Shown piece after piece: positions 41,756-51,600 of a stretch of 64,000 nucleotides of DNA. The stretch is taken from positions 31,165-95,164 of the forward strand of contig NZ_JAPHNL010000277.1 of the NCBI RefSeq assembly GCF_026274175.1, given 5' to 3'. Position numbers and translations under genes: made by a program. The notes beneath the pieces were generated by a model, which ran no database searches, had not been told where the DNA came from, and worked only from the letters and a program-made list of their open reading frames with translations. Each line of letters opens with the position of its first letter. Within the stretch, counting starts at the first letter, position 1. Source of the DNA: Streptomyces beihaiensis. GTDB taxonomy: Bacteria > Actinomycetota > Actinomycetes > Streptomycetales > Streptomycetaceae.

Positions 41756-43399
41756 ATGACCGAGAGCCACTTCGCGACACCGCCCGCCGCGACACCGCCC
41801 GCCCAGGCCCCCGGCTCCGAAGCGGGGACCGGCGCCGCCGCGCTGCCGCGGGAGGCGCTGGAGATCGCCTCCGGGTACGCGTTCAGCGGCGAGGCCCTGG
41901 ACCTGGGCGCGCTGCTCTGGAACGAGCAGTGCCTCCCGGACGCCCGCATCCGCATTCCCCTGTCGATGCTGAACCGGCACGGCCTCGTGGCCGGTGCGAC
42001 CGGCACCGGCAAGACCAAGACGCTACAGCTCATCGCCGAGCAGCTGTCGGCGCAGGGCGTGCCCGTCTTCCTCGCCGACATCAAGGGCGACGTCTCCGGG
42101 GTCGCGGCGCCCGGCGAAGAGAACGGCAAGGTGCGCGAGCGCGCCGCCGACGTGGGCCAGCAGTGGACCGCCACGGGCTTCCCGTGCGAGTTCTACGCGC
42201 TCGGCGGCATCGGTACCGGCATCCCGGTGCGGGCCACGACCACCAGCTTCGGACCCGTACTGCTCTCCAAGGTCCTCCAGCTCAACCGGACACAGGAGCA
42301 GTCGCTCGGCCTGATCTTCCACTACGCGGACCAAAAGGGCCTCGAACTCGACGACATCAAGGACCTCAAGGCCGTCGTCGGCTTCCTCGTCTCCGACGAG
42401 GGCAAGGCGGAGCTGAAGAACATCGGCGGCCTGTCCAGCGCCACCGCCGGCGTCATCCTGCGCTCCCTGACCACTTTCGAGGCCCAGGGCATGGAACCGT
42501 TCTTCGGCAGACCCGAGTTCGACGTGAGCGAGTTCCTGCGCACCGCCCCCGACGGGCGTGGGCAGATCTCGGTGCTCGAACTACCCGCCGTGCGGGACAA
42601 GCCACAGCTGTTCTCGACGTTCCTGATGTGGCTGCTCGCCGACCTGTTCAACACCCTGCCCGAGGCCGGTGACCTGGACAAGCCCAAGCTGGTGTTCTTC
42701 TTCGACGAGGCACATCTGCTGTTCGACGGGGCCGGAAAGGCGTTCCTGGAGTCGATCACCCAGACCGTACGCCTCATCCGCTCCAAGGGCGTCGGCATCT
42801 TCTTCGTGACACAGACCCCCAAGGACGTGCCCGCCGACGTCCTCGGGCAACTCGGCAACCGGGTGCAGCACGCGCTGCGCGCCTTCACCCCCGACGACCA
42901 GAAGGCGCTGCGCGCCACCGTGAAGACCTTCCCCGACTCGCCGTACGACCTGGAGGAGACCCTCACAGGACTCGGCACCGGTGAGGCCGTGGTGACCGTG
43001 CTCAGCGAGAAGGGCGCGCCCACGCCGGTCGCGGCGACACGGCTGCGCGCGCCCGAGTCGCTGATGGGCCCGCTGGAGGAGGACACCCTCGACCGGGCGG
43101 TCAGGACGTCGCCGCTGTACGCGCGCTACGCGCACGCCGTGGACGAGGAGTCCGCGTACGAGAAACTCACCGCGCGGGAGGCCGAGTCGCAGGCGCGGCA
43201 ACAGCAGGAGCAGCGGGCCGCCCAGGAAGAGAAGCAGGCTCGGGCGGCCGCACGCGACGGCGGCGGCCGAGCGCGGTCCGACGCCTCACTCGTGGACCAG
43301 GTGGTCGGCAGCCCAATCTTCAAGTCCCTGGCACGGTCGATGGGTACGCAGCTGGGCCGCGAGATCTCCCGCTCGATCTTCGGCACCCGACGGCGGTGA
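41756..43399 (+). CDS. HerA-like ATPase/helicase, DUF853 family
   Basis: A 547-residue P-loop ATPase of the FtsK/HerA superfamily. Walker A GATGTGKTKTLQL lies near residue 80, Walker B VFFFDEAHLLFDG near 320, and an arginine/sensor region TQTPKDVPADVLGQLGNRVQ near 360. The C terminus contains a Gln/Glu/Arg coiled coil and ends IFGTRRR. Bacterial DUF853 proteins are annotated as helicases, but their substrate is unknown. It is a single gene with no nuclease partner nearby. The 271 bases before it hold nothing recognised. Confidence 0.87.
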   Translation: MTESHFATPPAATPPAQAPGSEAGTGAAALPREALEIASGYAFSGEALDLGALLWNEQCLPDARIRIPLSMLNRHGLVAGATGTGKTKTLQLIAEQLSAQGVPVFLADIKGDVSGVAAPGEENGKVRERAADVGQQWTATGFPCEFYALGGIGTGIPVRATTTSFGPVLLSKVLQLNRTQEQSLGLIFHYADQKGLELDDIKDLKAVVGFLVSDEGKAELKNIGGLSSATAGVILRSLTTFEAQGMEPFFGRPEFDVSEFLRTAPDGRGQISVLELPAVRDKPQLFSTFLMWLLADLFNTLPEAGDLDKPKLVFFFDEAHLLFDGAGKAFLESITQTVRLIRSKGVGIFFVTQTPKDVPADVLGQLGNRVQHALRAFTPDDQKALRATVKTFPDSPYDLEETLTGLGTGEAVVTVLSEKGAPTPVAATRLRAPESLMGPLEEDTLDRAVRTSPLYARYAHAVDEESAYEKLTAREAESQARQQQEQRAAQEEKQARAAARDGGGRARSDASLVDQVVGSPIFKSLARSMGTQLGREISRSIFGTRRR

Positions 43400-43447
43400 G
43401 AACGGGCGGCCGTACCTTCCCGGGGCCGGGCGCGGGCGGCGCCTCGG

Positions 43448-44089
43448 TCACTCGCCGCCGAGGCTGACGCCGGTCAGTCCCTCGATGGCGAGGAGCCGCC
43501 CGCTCAGTTCGGCCAGGGTCTCCTCGGGGCCGGGGCGCACCAGCATCTGCAGGCTGACCTCGGAGGCCGACGCGGTCACCTTCATGGTGCGCGATCCCGG
43601 CAGTCGCTCCTCGATGGCTCCGGCGATGTCGTCCGGGCTCGTGCCGGGCGCGAGGTCCGCGGTGAGCAGGACGGTGGGGTGGACGACGGAGACACGTTCC
43701 TCGGCCCGTTTGACCACGCGCAGGACGACGACGGTGATGGCCGTCGCGGCGACGGCCGGTGTCCAGGAGTGCAGGCCCACGGCGACGCCGACGGCCGCCG
43801 TGAGCCACAGTGTCGCGGCGGTCGTCAGGCCGTGGACGGTCAGGCCACCGCGCATGATGGCGCCCGCGCCCAGGAAACCGATGCCGGAGGCGACCTGGGC
43901 GGCGAGCCGGACGGGGTCGGTGTGTGAGCTGACCACGTCGTACCCGGCGATGGTGAACAGGGCGGAGCCGAGCGCCACGAGCATGTGGGTGCGCAGCCCC
44001 GCCCACTTGGCCTCCAGCTCACGCTCCAGGCCGACGAACGTGCCCAGACACGCCGCGGCCGCCAGCTGTCCCACCGTCTCCCAGTGCAT
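43448..44089 (-). CDS. MgtC/SapB family membrane protein
   Basis: A 213-residue protein. Four to five helices in residues 1-140 carry the family motifs LGTFVGLERELEAKWAGLRTH and GIGFLGAGAIM, and a C-terminal ACT-like domain follows (about 145-210). Relatives are associated with magnesium limitation and ATP synthase control. The start may be ATG 44089 or GTG 44098; both follow AAGGGG. Confidence 0.87.
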   Translation of the reverse strand: MHWETVGQLAAAACLGTFVGLERELEAKWAGLRTHMLVALGSALFTIAGYDVVSSHTDPVRLAAQVASGIGFLGAGAIMRGGLTVHGLTTAATLWLTAAVGVAVGLHSWTPAVAATAITVVVLRVVKRAEERVSVVHPTVLLTADLAPGTSPDDIAGAIEERLPGSRTMKVTASASEVSLQMLVRPGPEETLAELSGRLLAIEGLTGVSLGGE

Positions 44090-44312
44090 GGCGCACACAT
44101 CCCCTTCCGTTCGGGTGTCACCCACAGGGTCGGGCGGCGGGGGACGGTAGGGCCACCGATGCGGCCGGGCAGGAGAGTGAAGTTCGGACGGGGGCCGCCC
44201 ACGCGGTCACGGTCCGGGCCCGGCACCGCCGAACACCGCCGCGCGCGACGGCCGGAAAGCGGGTTAGCTGGGGGAGGGCCAGGCAGAGACATCCGGCACG
44301 TGAGGACATGTG

Positions 44313-45329
44313 ATGCGCGGAGCAGTGATTCACGCCCCCGAAGACGTACGTTTCGAGACGCTCGAAGACCCGAAGATCCTCCATCCGACCGACGCCGTCG
44401 TCCGCACGGCCGCCACCTGTGTCTGCGGCTCCGACCTGTGGCCGTACCGAGGGGCCGACGAGACGAACGGTCCGCGCCCCATCGGGCACGAGTACATCGG
44501 GTTCGTGGAGGAGGTCGGCAGCGAGGTCACCGCGGTACGGCCGGGACAGTTCGTCGTGGGCTCCTTCGCCACCTCGGACAACACGTGCCCCAACTGCCGG
44601 CGCGGCTTCCAGTCGAACTGCCTGAACCGCGAGTTCATGAGCGGCTGCCAGGCCGAGTACATCCGCATCCCGAACGCCCAGGGGACGCTCGTCGCCACCC
44701 AGGAGCCGCCCGGCGAGGAGTACTGGCCCGGACTCCTGGCCGTCTCCGACGTGATGGGCACGGGTTGGTGGGCCGCCGACGCCGCCGAGGTCAGGCCCGG
44801 TACCACCGCGGTGGTGGTGGGCGACGGCGCGGTCGGCCTGTGTGCCGTCATCGCCGCCAAGGAGATGGGTGCCGAGCGGATCGTCGCCATGAGCCGCCAC
44901 GCGCCGCGGCAGGAGCTTGCCCGGTCGTTCGGGGCCACGGACATCGTCACCGAGCGTGGTGACGAGGGCGTGGCACGGATCAAGGAGCTCACCGACGGGA
45001 CCGGCGCCGACAGCGTGCTGGAGTGCGTCGGCACCGCCGAGGCCATGGGGCAGGCCCTGCGCTCGGCGCGGCCCGGCGGCACCGTCGGGTTCGTCGGGGT
45101 GCCGCACGGCGTCGCCGTCGACGGCCAGGAGCTCTTCTCCTCGCACGTCGGCCTGCGCGGCGGGCCCGCCCCGGTGCGGCGCTACCTGCCCGACCTCGTC
45201 GACCGGGTGCTGCGGGGCCGCATCGACCCGGGCCGGGTCTTCGACCTGACGCTGCCCCTGGAGCAGGTCGCCGAGGCGTACAAGGCGATGGACGAGCGCC
45301 GCGCCATCAAGGTCTTCCTCAAACCCTGA
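44313..45329 (+). CDS. Zinc-dependent medium-chain alcohol dehydrogenase
   Basis: A 338-residue oxidoreductase of the MDR superfamily. Catalytic zinc ligands are in CVCGSDLW and GHEYIGFVEEVG; the structural-zinc lobe shows NTCPNCRRGFQSNC, with three cysteines where four are usual. The NAD(P) motif is VVVGDGAVGLCAV. A GAGGA ribosome site precedes ATG 44313. The substrate is not evident and no pathway genes flank it. Confidence 0.88.
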   Translation: MRGAVIHAPEDVRFETLEDPKILHPTDAVVRTAATCVCGSDLWPYRGADETNGPRPIGHEYIGFVEEVGSEVTAVRPGQFVVGSFATSDNTCPNCRRGFQSNCLNREFMSGCQAEYIRIPNAQGTLVATQEPPGEEYWPGLLAVSDVMGTGWWAADAAEVRPGTTAVVVGDGAVGLCAVIAAKEMGAERIVAMSRHAPRQELARSFGATDIVTERGDEGVARIKELTDGTGADSVLECVGTAEAMGQALRSARPGGTVGFVGVPHGVAVDGQELFSSHVGLRGGPAPVRRYLPDLVDRVLRGRIDPGRVFDLTLPLEQVAEAYKAMDERRAIKVFLKP

Positions 45330-45470
45330 CCGCCGTCCCGCCCCGGCCGCCCCGGCCGTCCCGGCGAACGCGGATCCGGGGCGACGCCGTCCTGACGGCG
45401 GGTCGAGCCCCGCCCTGGTTCCGCCCGGTCACACCGGTCCCGCACGGGCGTCCGGGTACCGTGCACCCCC

Positions 45471-46388
45471 ATGACGTACACCGAGACCGAGATCACCGCG
45501 GAGCTGGTCCGGGACCTGCTGCGCGATCAGCACCCCGACCTCGCCGCGCGGCCCGTGCGGCTCGGCGCGCGGGGGTGGGACAACCAGCTGTGGCGGCTCG
45601 GCGACGACCTCGCCGTACGGCTGCCCTGGGCGACGCGGGACGCGGGGGCGCTGCTGCGCAAGGAACACGCCTGGGTGCCGAAGCTCGCCCCGCGCCTGCC
45701 GCTGCCCGTGCCCGTGCCGCAACGCCTGGGCGAGCCGTCCGGCCTGCTGCCGCACCCCTGGATCGTGACCACCTGGGTGCCGGGCACGGCGGCCGACCGC
45801 GCGCCGGCCACCCGCGGCGAGGCCGCCGCCGACGCGCTCGCCGCCTTCCTGACGGCCCTGCACGCCCCCGCTCCCGCCGGGGCGCCGGCCGGTCGCGGCA
45901 GGGGCGGGCCGCTGGCCGACCTCGACGAGCAGTTCGAGCAGGGGCTTGCCTCGGCCACCGAACTCGCCCTCGTACCCGACCCGGCCGCCGTCCGCGCCGT
46001 CTGGGACGACGCCGTTCGCGCGCCCGTCTGGTCGGGACCGCCGCTGTGGCTGCACGGCGACCTCCACTCGGCCAACATCCTCACGGCCGACGGCACGTTC
46101 TGCGGCGTCATCGACTTCGGTGACCTCTGCACCGGCGACCCGGCCTGCGACCTGTCCGCCGCGTGGGCGCTGCTGCCGGACACCGCCGCCGTCGACCGGT
46201 TCCACCGCGCGTACCGCCCGGCCCCGGACCCCGCCACCTTGCGCCGCGCCCGCGGCTGGGCGGTGCTGCGCGCTTTCGGCGGCCTGCTCGTCGGTGCGGC
46301 GGGGCTGCGCGGCGAGCCCGGCGGCAAGGCGACCTGGGGGCCGCCCGCCCGGACCGCGCTGCGGCGCCTGTGCCGGACCGCCGGGTAG
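45471..46388 (+). CDS. Aminoglycoside phosphotransferase family kinase
   Basis: A 305-residue APH/choline-kinase fold enzyme. The ATP loop lies near GARGWDNQLWRLGDDLAVRLP, the catalytic loop is LHGDLHSANIL and the metal motif is VIDFGDLCTGDPACDL, all intact. Many such Streptomyces proteins phosphorylate small metabolites rather than antibiotics, so resistance should not be assumed. The gene stands alone. Confidence 0.87.
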   Translation: MTYTETEITAELVRDLLRDQHPDLAARPVRLGARGWDNQLWRLGDDLAVRLPWATRDAGALLRKEHAWVPKLAPRLPLPVPVPQRLGEPSGLLPHPWIVTTWVPGTAADRAPATRGEAAADALAAFLTALHAPAPAGAPAGRGRGGPLADLDEQFEQGLASATELALVPDPAAVRAVWDDAVRAPVWSGPPLWLHGDLHSANILTADGTFCGVIDFGDLCTGDPACDLSAAWALLPDTAAVDRFHRAYRPAPDPATLRRARGWAVLRAFGGLLVGAAGLRGEPGGKATWGPPARTALRRLCRTAG

Positions 46389-46396
46389 GCCCCTGC

Positions 46397-46512
46397 GGGC
46401 AGCACGGGGAACACGGGCAGCACGGGGGAGCGGGCAACGTGGGCAGCGCAGGCAACACGGGAAACGCGAGCAACACGGAAAACTCGGGCGCTCCGGGAAA
46501 CGTCGGCGACGT
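46397..46512. repeat. Degenerate 9-bp tandem repeat after the APH gene
   Basis: About 13 units follow the pattern GGGCAACAC or GGGCAGCAC, one of them 8 bases long. Read on the plus strand in one frame it gives a Gly-Asn-rich pattern, but no start or ribosome site supports translation. It lies in the gap between convergent genes. Confidence 0.8.
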
Positions 46513-46552
46513 GGACCACCGCGCGCGGCAGGCCCGTGTTGCCCGCACCCCG

Positions 46553-46873
46553 TCAGTCCGCCGACTCCGCAGGGCCCGACGCCTGGGCGCCGCCGCCGCG
46601 CCGCACCCGCGCCACGACCTCCCGATGCAGCGCCGCGAGGCCGCCGGGCGGCGCGGCGACCGGGCTCCCGGTGAGCGTGTACCACTCGTCCGCCCCGGTG
46701 TACTGGACCGCGACCTCGGCGCGGCCGTCGGCGCGGCGGGCCGTGGCCACGGTCAGGTCACCGGTGACCACGCCGACCTCGTCCGTCATCGCCCCGCCGG
46801 GTCCCGCCGCCACGTCCTCGACGAGCCGCTCGGGCTCACCGCCGCCCGCGCCCCCGGCCTCGCCGCCGCTCAC
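46553..46873 (-). CDS. Small hypothetical protein coupled to the HNH nuclease gene
   Basis: A 106-residue protein I do not recognise. The first 30 residues are Gly/Glu-rich; the middle (VGVVTGDLTVATARRADGRA, EWYTLTGSPVAA) looks like short beta strands. No signal peptide or membrane helix. Its ATG overlaps the HNH gene stop (ATGA), so it is translationally coupled and may be functionally linked. Confidence 0.65.
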   Translation of the reverse strand: MSGGEAGGAGGGEPERLVEDVAAGPGGAMTDEVGVVTGDLTVATARRADGRAEVAVQYTGADEWYTLTGSPVAAPPGGLAALHREVVARVRRGGGAQASGPAESAD

Positions 46874-47610
46874 GACGCCTCACACGTGCCGAGCATCTCG
46901 CCCAGCTCGTTCTTCTCGGCCCGCGTCACCGTCAGCTCGTACGTCGACTTCACCGACACCCACGCCCGCGCGTACGTGCACCAGTACGCCTTGGCCGGTG
47001 GTTGCCACTCGTCAGGGCCCTGGTCGCCCTTGGACCGGTTGGAGGCGGCGGAGACCGCCAGCAGCTGAGGATGGGTCAGGTCATTGGCGAAAGCTTTCCG
47101 CCGCTCCTGCGTCCACGACGCGGCCCCGGAGCGCCACGCGTTGGCCAGCGGCACCATGTGGTCGATGTCCAGGTCGGAGGAGTCCGTGAACACCTTGTCG
47201 TCGTAGGCGCTGACCCAGTGACCCGACACGGCACGGCACTGGCTGTCGCGCTTCACGTCCGTGCCGTCGCGCCGAAGAATCACCTCGCGGGTGTCGCAGT
47301 CGTCGCCCTGCTGCGCCCAGTGTGGGAACTTGGCGCGGCTGTAGCCGTTCATCGAGCCGTGCGGCGCGACCTTCAGGCCCGACAGTTCCGACTCGGCCCG
47401 CCGCGCCGTGGGCAGGCCCGGCAACGTCGTGTGCTCGTCCGCGGGGCCGCCCCCGGCGCCCGGCGACCCGGAGGACGAGGGCGTCGACCCCGACACCGGT
47501 CCCGCCGCGCCGTCCCCGGACGCCGAGCAGCCCGTCACCGCGAGCCCGGCCACGGCCACGGCGGTCAAGCTCCGCCCCCACCACCACTTCTGACGCCCCA
47601 TGACCTGCAC
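46870..47610 (-). CDS. Secreted HNH endonuclease-family lipoprotein (DUF1524/GmrSD C-domain type)
   Basis: A 246-residue protein with a lipoprotein signal peptide (lipobox VTGC at about residues 25-28), a Ser/Gly/Pro linker, and an HNH domain. DLDIDHMVPLANAWRSGA holds the His-Asp-His core and SNRSKGDQGPDEWQPP the second part. It should act outside the membrane as a DNA-cleaving or nutrient-scavenging nuclease. The GTG start has AAGGA upstream; ATG 47601 is possible. Confidence 0.85.
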   Translation of the reverse strand: MQVMGRQKWWWGRSLTAVAVAGLAVTGCSASGDGAAGPVSGSTPSSSGSPGAGGGPADEHTTLPGLPTARRAESELSGLKVAPHGSMNGYSRAKFPHWAQQGDDCDTREVILRRDGTDVKRDSQCRAVSGHWVSAYDDKVFTDSSDLDIDHMVPLANAWRSGAASWTQERRKAFANDLTHPQLLAVSAASNRSKGDQGPDEWQPPAKAYWCTYARAWVSVKSTYELTVTRAEKNELGEMLGTCEAS

Positions 47611-47656
47611 GTGTTCCTTTCGCCCGGGTTGTCGTACAGGCGGAGCGTACCCAAGG

Positions 47657-48352
47657 TCAGGACGCGAGGAACGAACGCACTCCTTGCGAGACGCCGTCGT
47701 CCGTCAGCAGGTCGTTGTGGGCCAGGCAGCCGGCCGCGGTGTTGGTGGCACCGCTCAACGGGACGCTGTCGTCGGGGTCGATGACCTCGTCGCAGCTGGA
47801 CCAGAACGTCGCGTACCGGGTGCCGCCCGGTGTCTCGTCGCCGGAGGCGAGACGGTCCTGGACGTAGCTGCCGGGCGACATGTCGCGGCACGCCTGCGAC
47901 CAGAGGGCGCACGCCCACGCCGTGTACGTGCCGTGGTTGGGGCCGCCGAGCGAGACCCAGTGCGCCACGTGGGTGGCGCCGCCGCCGAACTTCAGGTACC
48001 AGCGGGTGGGCAGGCTGCCGAAGGAGTGGGCGACGATGTCGACCTGGTCGGCACCCGTCTGCGCCCGCACGCTGTCCACGTACGCGGCGAACTGCCCCGC
48101 GAGGACCTCGTTGACAGACCGGGAGGTGTCGTAGCCCCACCGGAACACCTCGTCGTCCTGGTACCCGGACGCCTTCAGGTCGTCGGCGAACTGACCCCAC
48201 ACGCCGGGGTCCGCGTTGTAGCCGTGCACGAGGATCACCGGGCGGTGGGCGCTCGCGGCGAAGGGAGCGGCGGCGGTGGCCGCCGGAGCCGCGGCCAGCA
48301 GCCCGGCGAGGAGGACGGGGACGGTGAGGAGGAAGGAGAGGCGACGGCGCAT
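47657..48352 (-). CDS. Secreted lipase/esterase (alpha/beta hydrolase)
   Basis: A 231-residue exported enzyme with a signal peptide (about 1-29, ending ATAAA). The oxyanion region reads PVILVHGYNADPGVWGQF, the nucleophile elbow is VDIVAHSFGS (serine), the acid is probably in DEVIDPDDSVPL, and the histidine is in CLAHNDLL. Four cysteines could form two disulfides. It resembles the small Streptomyces/Bacillus LipA-like lipases. A five-unit 16-bp tandem array lies immediately upstream. Confidence 0.87.
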   Translation of the reverse strand: MRRRLSFLLTVPVLLAGLLAAAPAATAAAPFAASAHRPVILVHGYNADPGVWGQFADDLKASGYQDDEVFRWGYDTSRSVNEVLAGQFAAYVDSVRAQTGADQVDIVAHSFGSLPTRWYLKFGGGATHVAHWVSLGGPNHGTYTAWACALWSQACRDMSPGSYVQDRLASGDETPGGTRYATFWSSCDEVIDPDDSVPLSGATNTAAGCLAHNDLLTDDGVSQGVRSFLAS

Positions 48353-48384
48353 GGGGGTCTCCCGCGGTCGGCGGACGGGACACG

Positions 48385-48464
48385 TGCGGATGTGCTGCCG
48401 TACGAATGAACTGCCTTGCGGATGTGCTGTCCTGCGGTCGTGCTGTCCTGCCGAAGTGCTGACG
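48385..48464. repeat. Five tandem 16-bp imperfect repeats in a divergent promoter region
   Basis: Units start at 48385, 48401, 48417, 48433 and 48449 with no gaps. The best-conserved pair is TGCGGATGTGCTGTCC and TGCGGTCGTGCTGTCC; the second unit is the most diverged. They lie 33 bases upstream of the lipase start and 215 bases upstream of the molybdoenzyme start, in a 326-bp intergenic region that otherwise shows nothing I recognise. They may be binding sites for an activator. Confidence 0.75.
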
Positions 48465-48678
48465 CGTGCAGCGGGATGGTACGGCCACGCACCACGGATG
48501 GACAGGTCCGTGCGTGAGGCACGCGACGCCCCGTGCACGGCGGGCCCGGGCACGGCGCCCCGCCCCGCACCGGACCTTCGCCCCGCCGGCGGGGGACCAA
48601 CGCCGGGAGATTTCCGCGCTCACCCGGTGTTGGCTGGAGGGGAGCAGGGAGAACGGGCGCACGCGTCGGGAGGTCCGG

Positions 48679-51600
48679 ATGTCTGGCCAGGTGGAGGACG
48701 CCCAGGTCGAGGAGGTGCGCGGGTTCTGCACGCTGTGCAAGTCGCGCTGCGGGGCGATCTACACCGTCGAGCGCGGCCGGATCACCGGTGTGCGCCCCGA
48801 CCCGGGTCACCCCACCGGCGCCGCGATGTGCCCCAAGGGCCGGGCGGCCGCCGAGATCGCCCACTGCGCGCACCGCCTCACCACACCCCTGCGCCGCACC
48901 AACCCCAAGTCGGACCCCGACCCCGGCTGGCAGCCCGTCTCCTGGGACGAGGCGATGGACGAGATCGCCCGCCGGATGCGCGAGATCGCGGCCGAGAGCG
49001 GGCCGGAGTCCGTGGCCTTCGCCGTCGGCACCCCGAGCGGAACCTCCCTCTGCGACGCCACCGAGTGGATCGAACGCCTCGTACGCTCCTTCGGCAGCCC
49101 CAACACCGTCTACAGCGCCGAGATCTGCAACTGGCACAAGGACGGCGCCCACCTCCACACCTTCGGCTGCCCGCTGCCCCCGCCCGACTACGCGCACACC
49201 GACCTCGCGCTGCTGTGGGGCTTCAACCCCGCCAAGACCTGGCTCGCCCAGTCCGCGGCCCTCGCCGACGCGCAGGCCCGCGGCGCCCGACTCGCCGTCG
49301 TCGACCCGCGCCGCTCCACCACCGCGCTCGCCGCCGACCACTGGCTGCGGGTACGGCCGGGCGCCGACGCCGCGCTCGCCCTGGGGCTCGCCCACCTGCT
49401 GATAGAGAACGGCACCTACGACGAGGAGTTCGTACGGTCATGGACCAACGCCCCGCTGCTGGTACGCCGCGACACCGGCCGCTTTCTGGGCGCCGACGAA
49501 CTCGCCGGTGACTCCTGCGACGACACCGAGGCGTTCGTGGTCTGGGACACCGGCGCCGGGCGGCCCACACCGTACGACACCCGGCGCACGGCCGTCGCCC
49601 CCGAGCGGTTCGCGCTCACCGGCACCGTGCGCGTGCCCACCCGCCGCGGCGAGGTGACCTGCGCTCCCGCCTTCCAGGAGTACGCGGACGCCTGCGCCCG
49701 GTGGCCCGTGGAGCGGGTGGCCCGCGCCACCTGGATCCCCGAGCGGGAGATCCGCGCGCTGGCCGACGCGATCGGCGCGGCCGGCTCGGTCGCGTACTAC
49801 GGCTGGACCGGCATCGCGCAGAGCGCCAACGCCACGCAGACCGAGCGGGCCGTCGCCACGCTGCGCGCCCTCACCGGCTCGCACGACGCGCGGGGCGGCA
49901 ACATCGTCTCGCCACCGCCGCCCTACCGCCGGGCCGACGACCCCGGCCTGTGGGCCGCGGGACAGCGCGCCAAGGCGCTCGGCCTCGACCGGCACCTACT
50001 TGGGCCACAGACCTCCGGGTACGTCGCCATGGCCGACGTGTGCCGTGCCATCGAGGAGCACGACCCGTACCCGGTGCGCGCGTTGATCGCCTTCGGCTCC
50101 AACCTCGTCGTCGCCCAGCCGGACTCCGAACGCACCGCCCGCGCGCTGCGCGCCCTCGACTTCCAGGTCCACCTCGACCTGTTCGCCTCACCGACCGGCG
50201 CGAGTGCCGACATCGTGCTGCCGGTCAACAGCGCCTACGAGCGCGAGGCCATGCGCTTCGGCTTCGAGGTGAGCCACCGCGCGCAGGAACACGTCCAGCT
50301 CAGGCCGCGGGTCGTCGCGCCGCAGGGCCGGTCGCGCTCGGACACCGACGTGGTCTTCGACCTGGCCTGCCGGCTCGGGCTCGGTGACCTGTTCTTCGAC
50401 GGCGACGTCGAGGCCGCGTGGAACTGGCAGCTCGAACCGCTCGGCCTGACCACCCGGCAATTGCGAGCCACGCCGGGCGGCGTACGGATGGCGCGCGACG
50501 TCCCCGGGCGCGGCTACGCCCGTACCGCACAGGACGGGACGGTCGCCGGGTTCGACACGCCGACGCGCCGCGTCGAACTGTACTCGCAGCGGCTGCTCGA
50601 CCACGGCTACCCGCCCGTGCCGGAACACCGCGCCCCGGCCCCGCCCGACGCCGCCTTCCCGCTCGTCCTCACCTGCGCCAAGCACGGCGGGTTCGTCCAC
50701 AGCCAGCACCGCTCGGTCGCCTCGCTGCGCCGCCGCGCCGCCGACCCGTACCTGGAGCTCCACCCGCGCACCGCCGCCGACCGCGGCATCCACGAGGGGC
50801 AGTGGGTACGGCTGTCCACACGGCTCGGCAGCGTGCGGATGCGGGCCCGGTTCGACGCCTCGCTGCATCCGGGAGTCGTCGTCGCCGAGTACGGCTGGTG
50901 GCAGTCCGCGCCCGACCTCGGTCTGCCCGCCACCGACCCGCTCGCCGACGGCGGAAGCAACGTCAACCGGCTCGTCGACGCCACCGCCACCGACCCGCTC
51001 AGCGGTTCGGTCCCGCTGCGCGAGAGCCCGTGCCAGGTGCGGCCCGCGCCGGACGACCGCAACTGGGCGGGCCTGCGCCCGTTCACGGTGACCCGACTCG
51101 GCAACGAAGGGGACGACGTACTCACCCTCTGTCTCGCTCCCGCCGACGGCGGACCGCTGCCGCTGCCCGACCACCGCCCCGGCCAGCACGTCACCGTCGC
51201 CTCCGACGCCCTGCCGGGGGTCAGGCGCAGCTATTCGCTGACCGGGTCCGCCGTCGACGCCGAACGCACCGAGTACCGGCTCGCGGTGCGGCGTGAGGCC
51301 GGCGGCGTGTTCTCCTCGTACGTCCACGACCGGCTGAAGGTGGGCGACCGGCTCCGACTGACCGCGCCCTCGGGCGTGTTCTGCCTGCCCACCGAGGGAC
51401 ACGCGCCCGTGGTGCTGCTCGCCGGCGGCATCGGCATCACGCCGTTCCTCGGCCACCTGGAGACCCTCGCCGCCACCGGCCGCGCCACAGCACCGGTCGT
51501 CCTGCACTACGCAAACGCCTCCGACGCCACGTACGCCTTCCGTGAGCGGCTGAGGGAACTGGCGCAGGTGATACCGCAGTTGACGGTCGTGGACCATGTG

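Noticed and set aside
41756-43399. HerA-type anti-phage defence system
   Set aside because: The ATPase is of the DUF853 type and stands alone; no nuclease, Sir2 or DUF4297 partner gene is adjacent.
45471-46388. Aminoglycoside resistance determinant
   Set aside because: The kinase motifs are generic to the APH fold and nothing nearby points to an aminoglycoside; the substrate is left open.
48385-48464. CRISPR array
   Set aside because: The 16-bp units abut without spacers and no cas genes are present.
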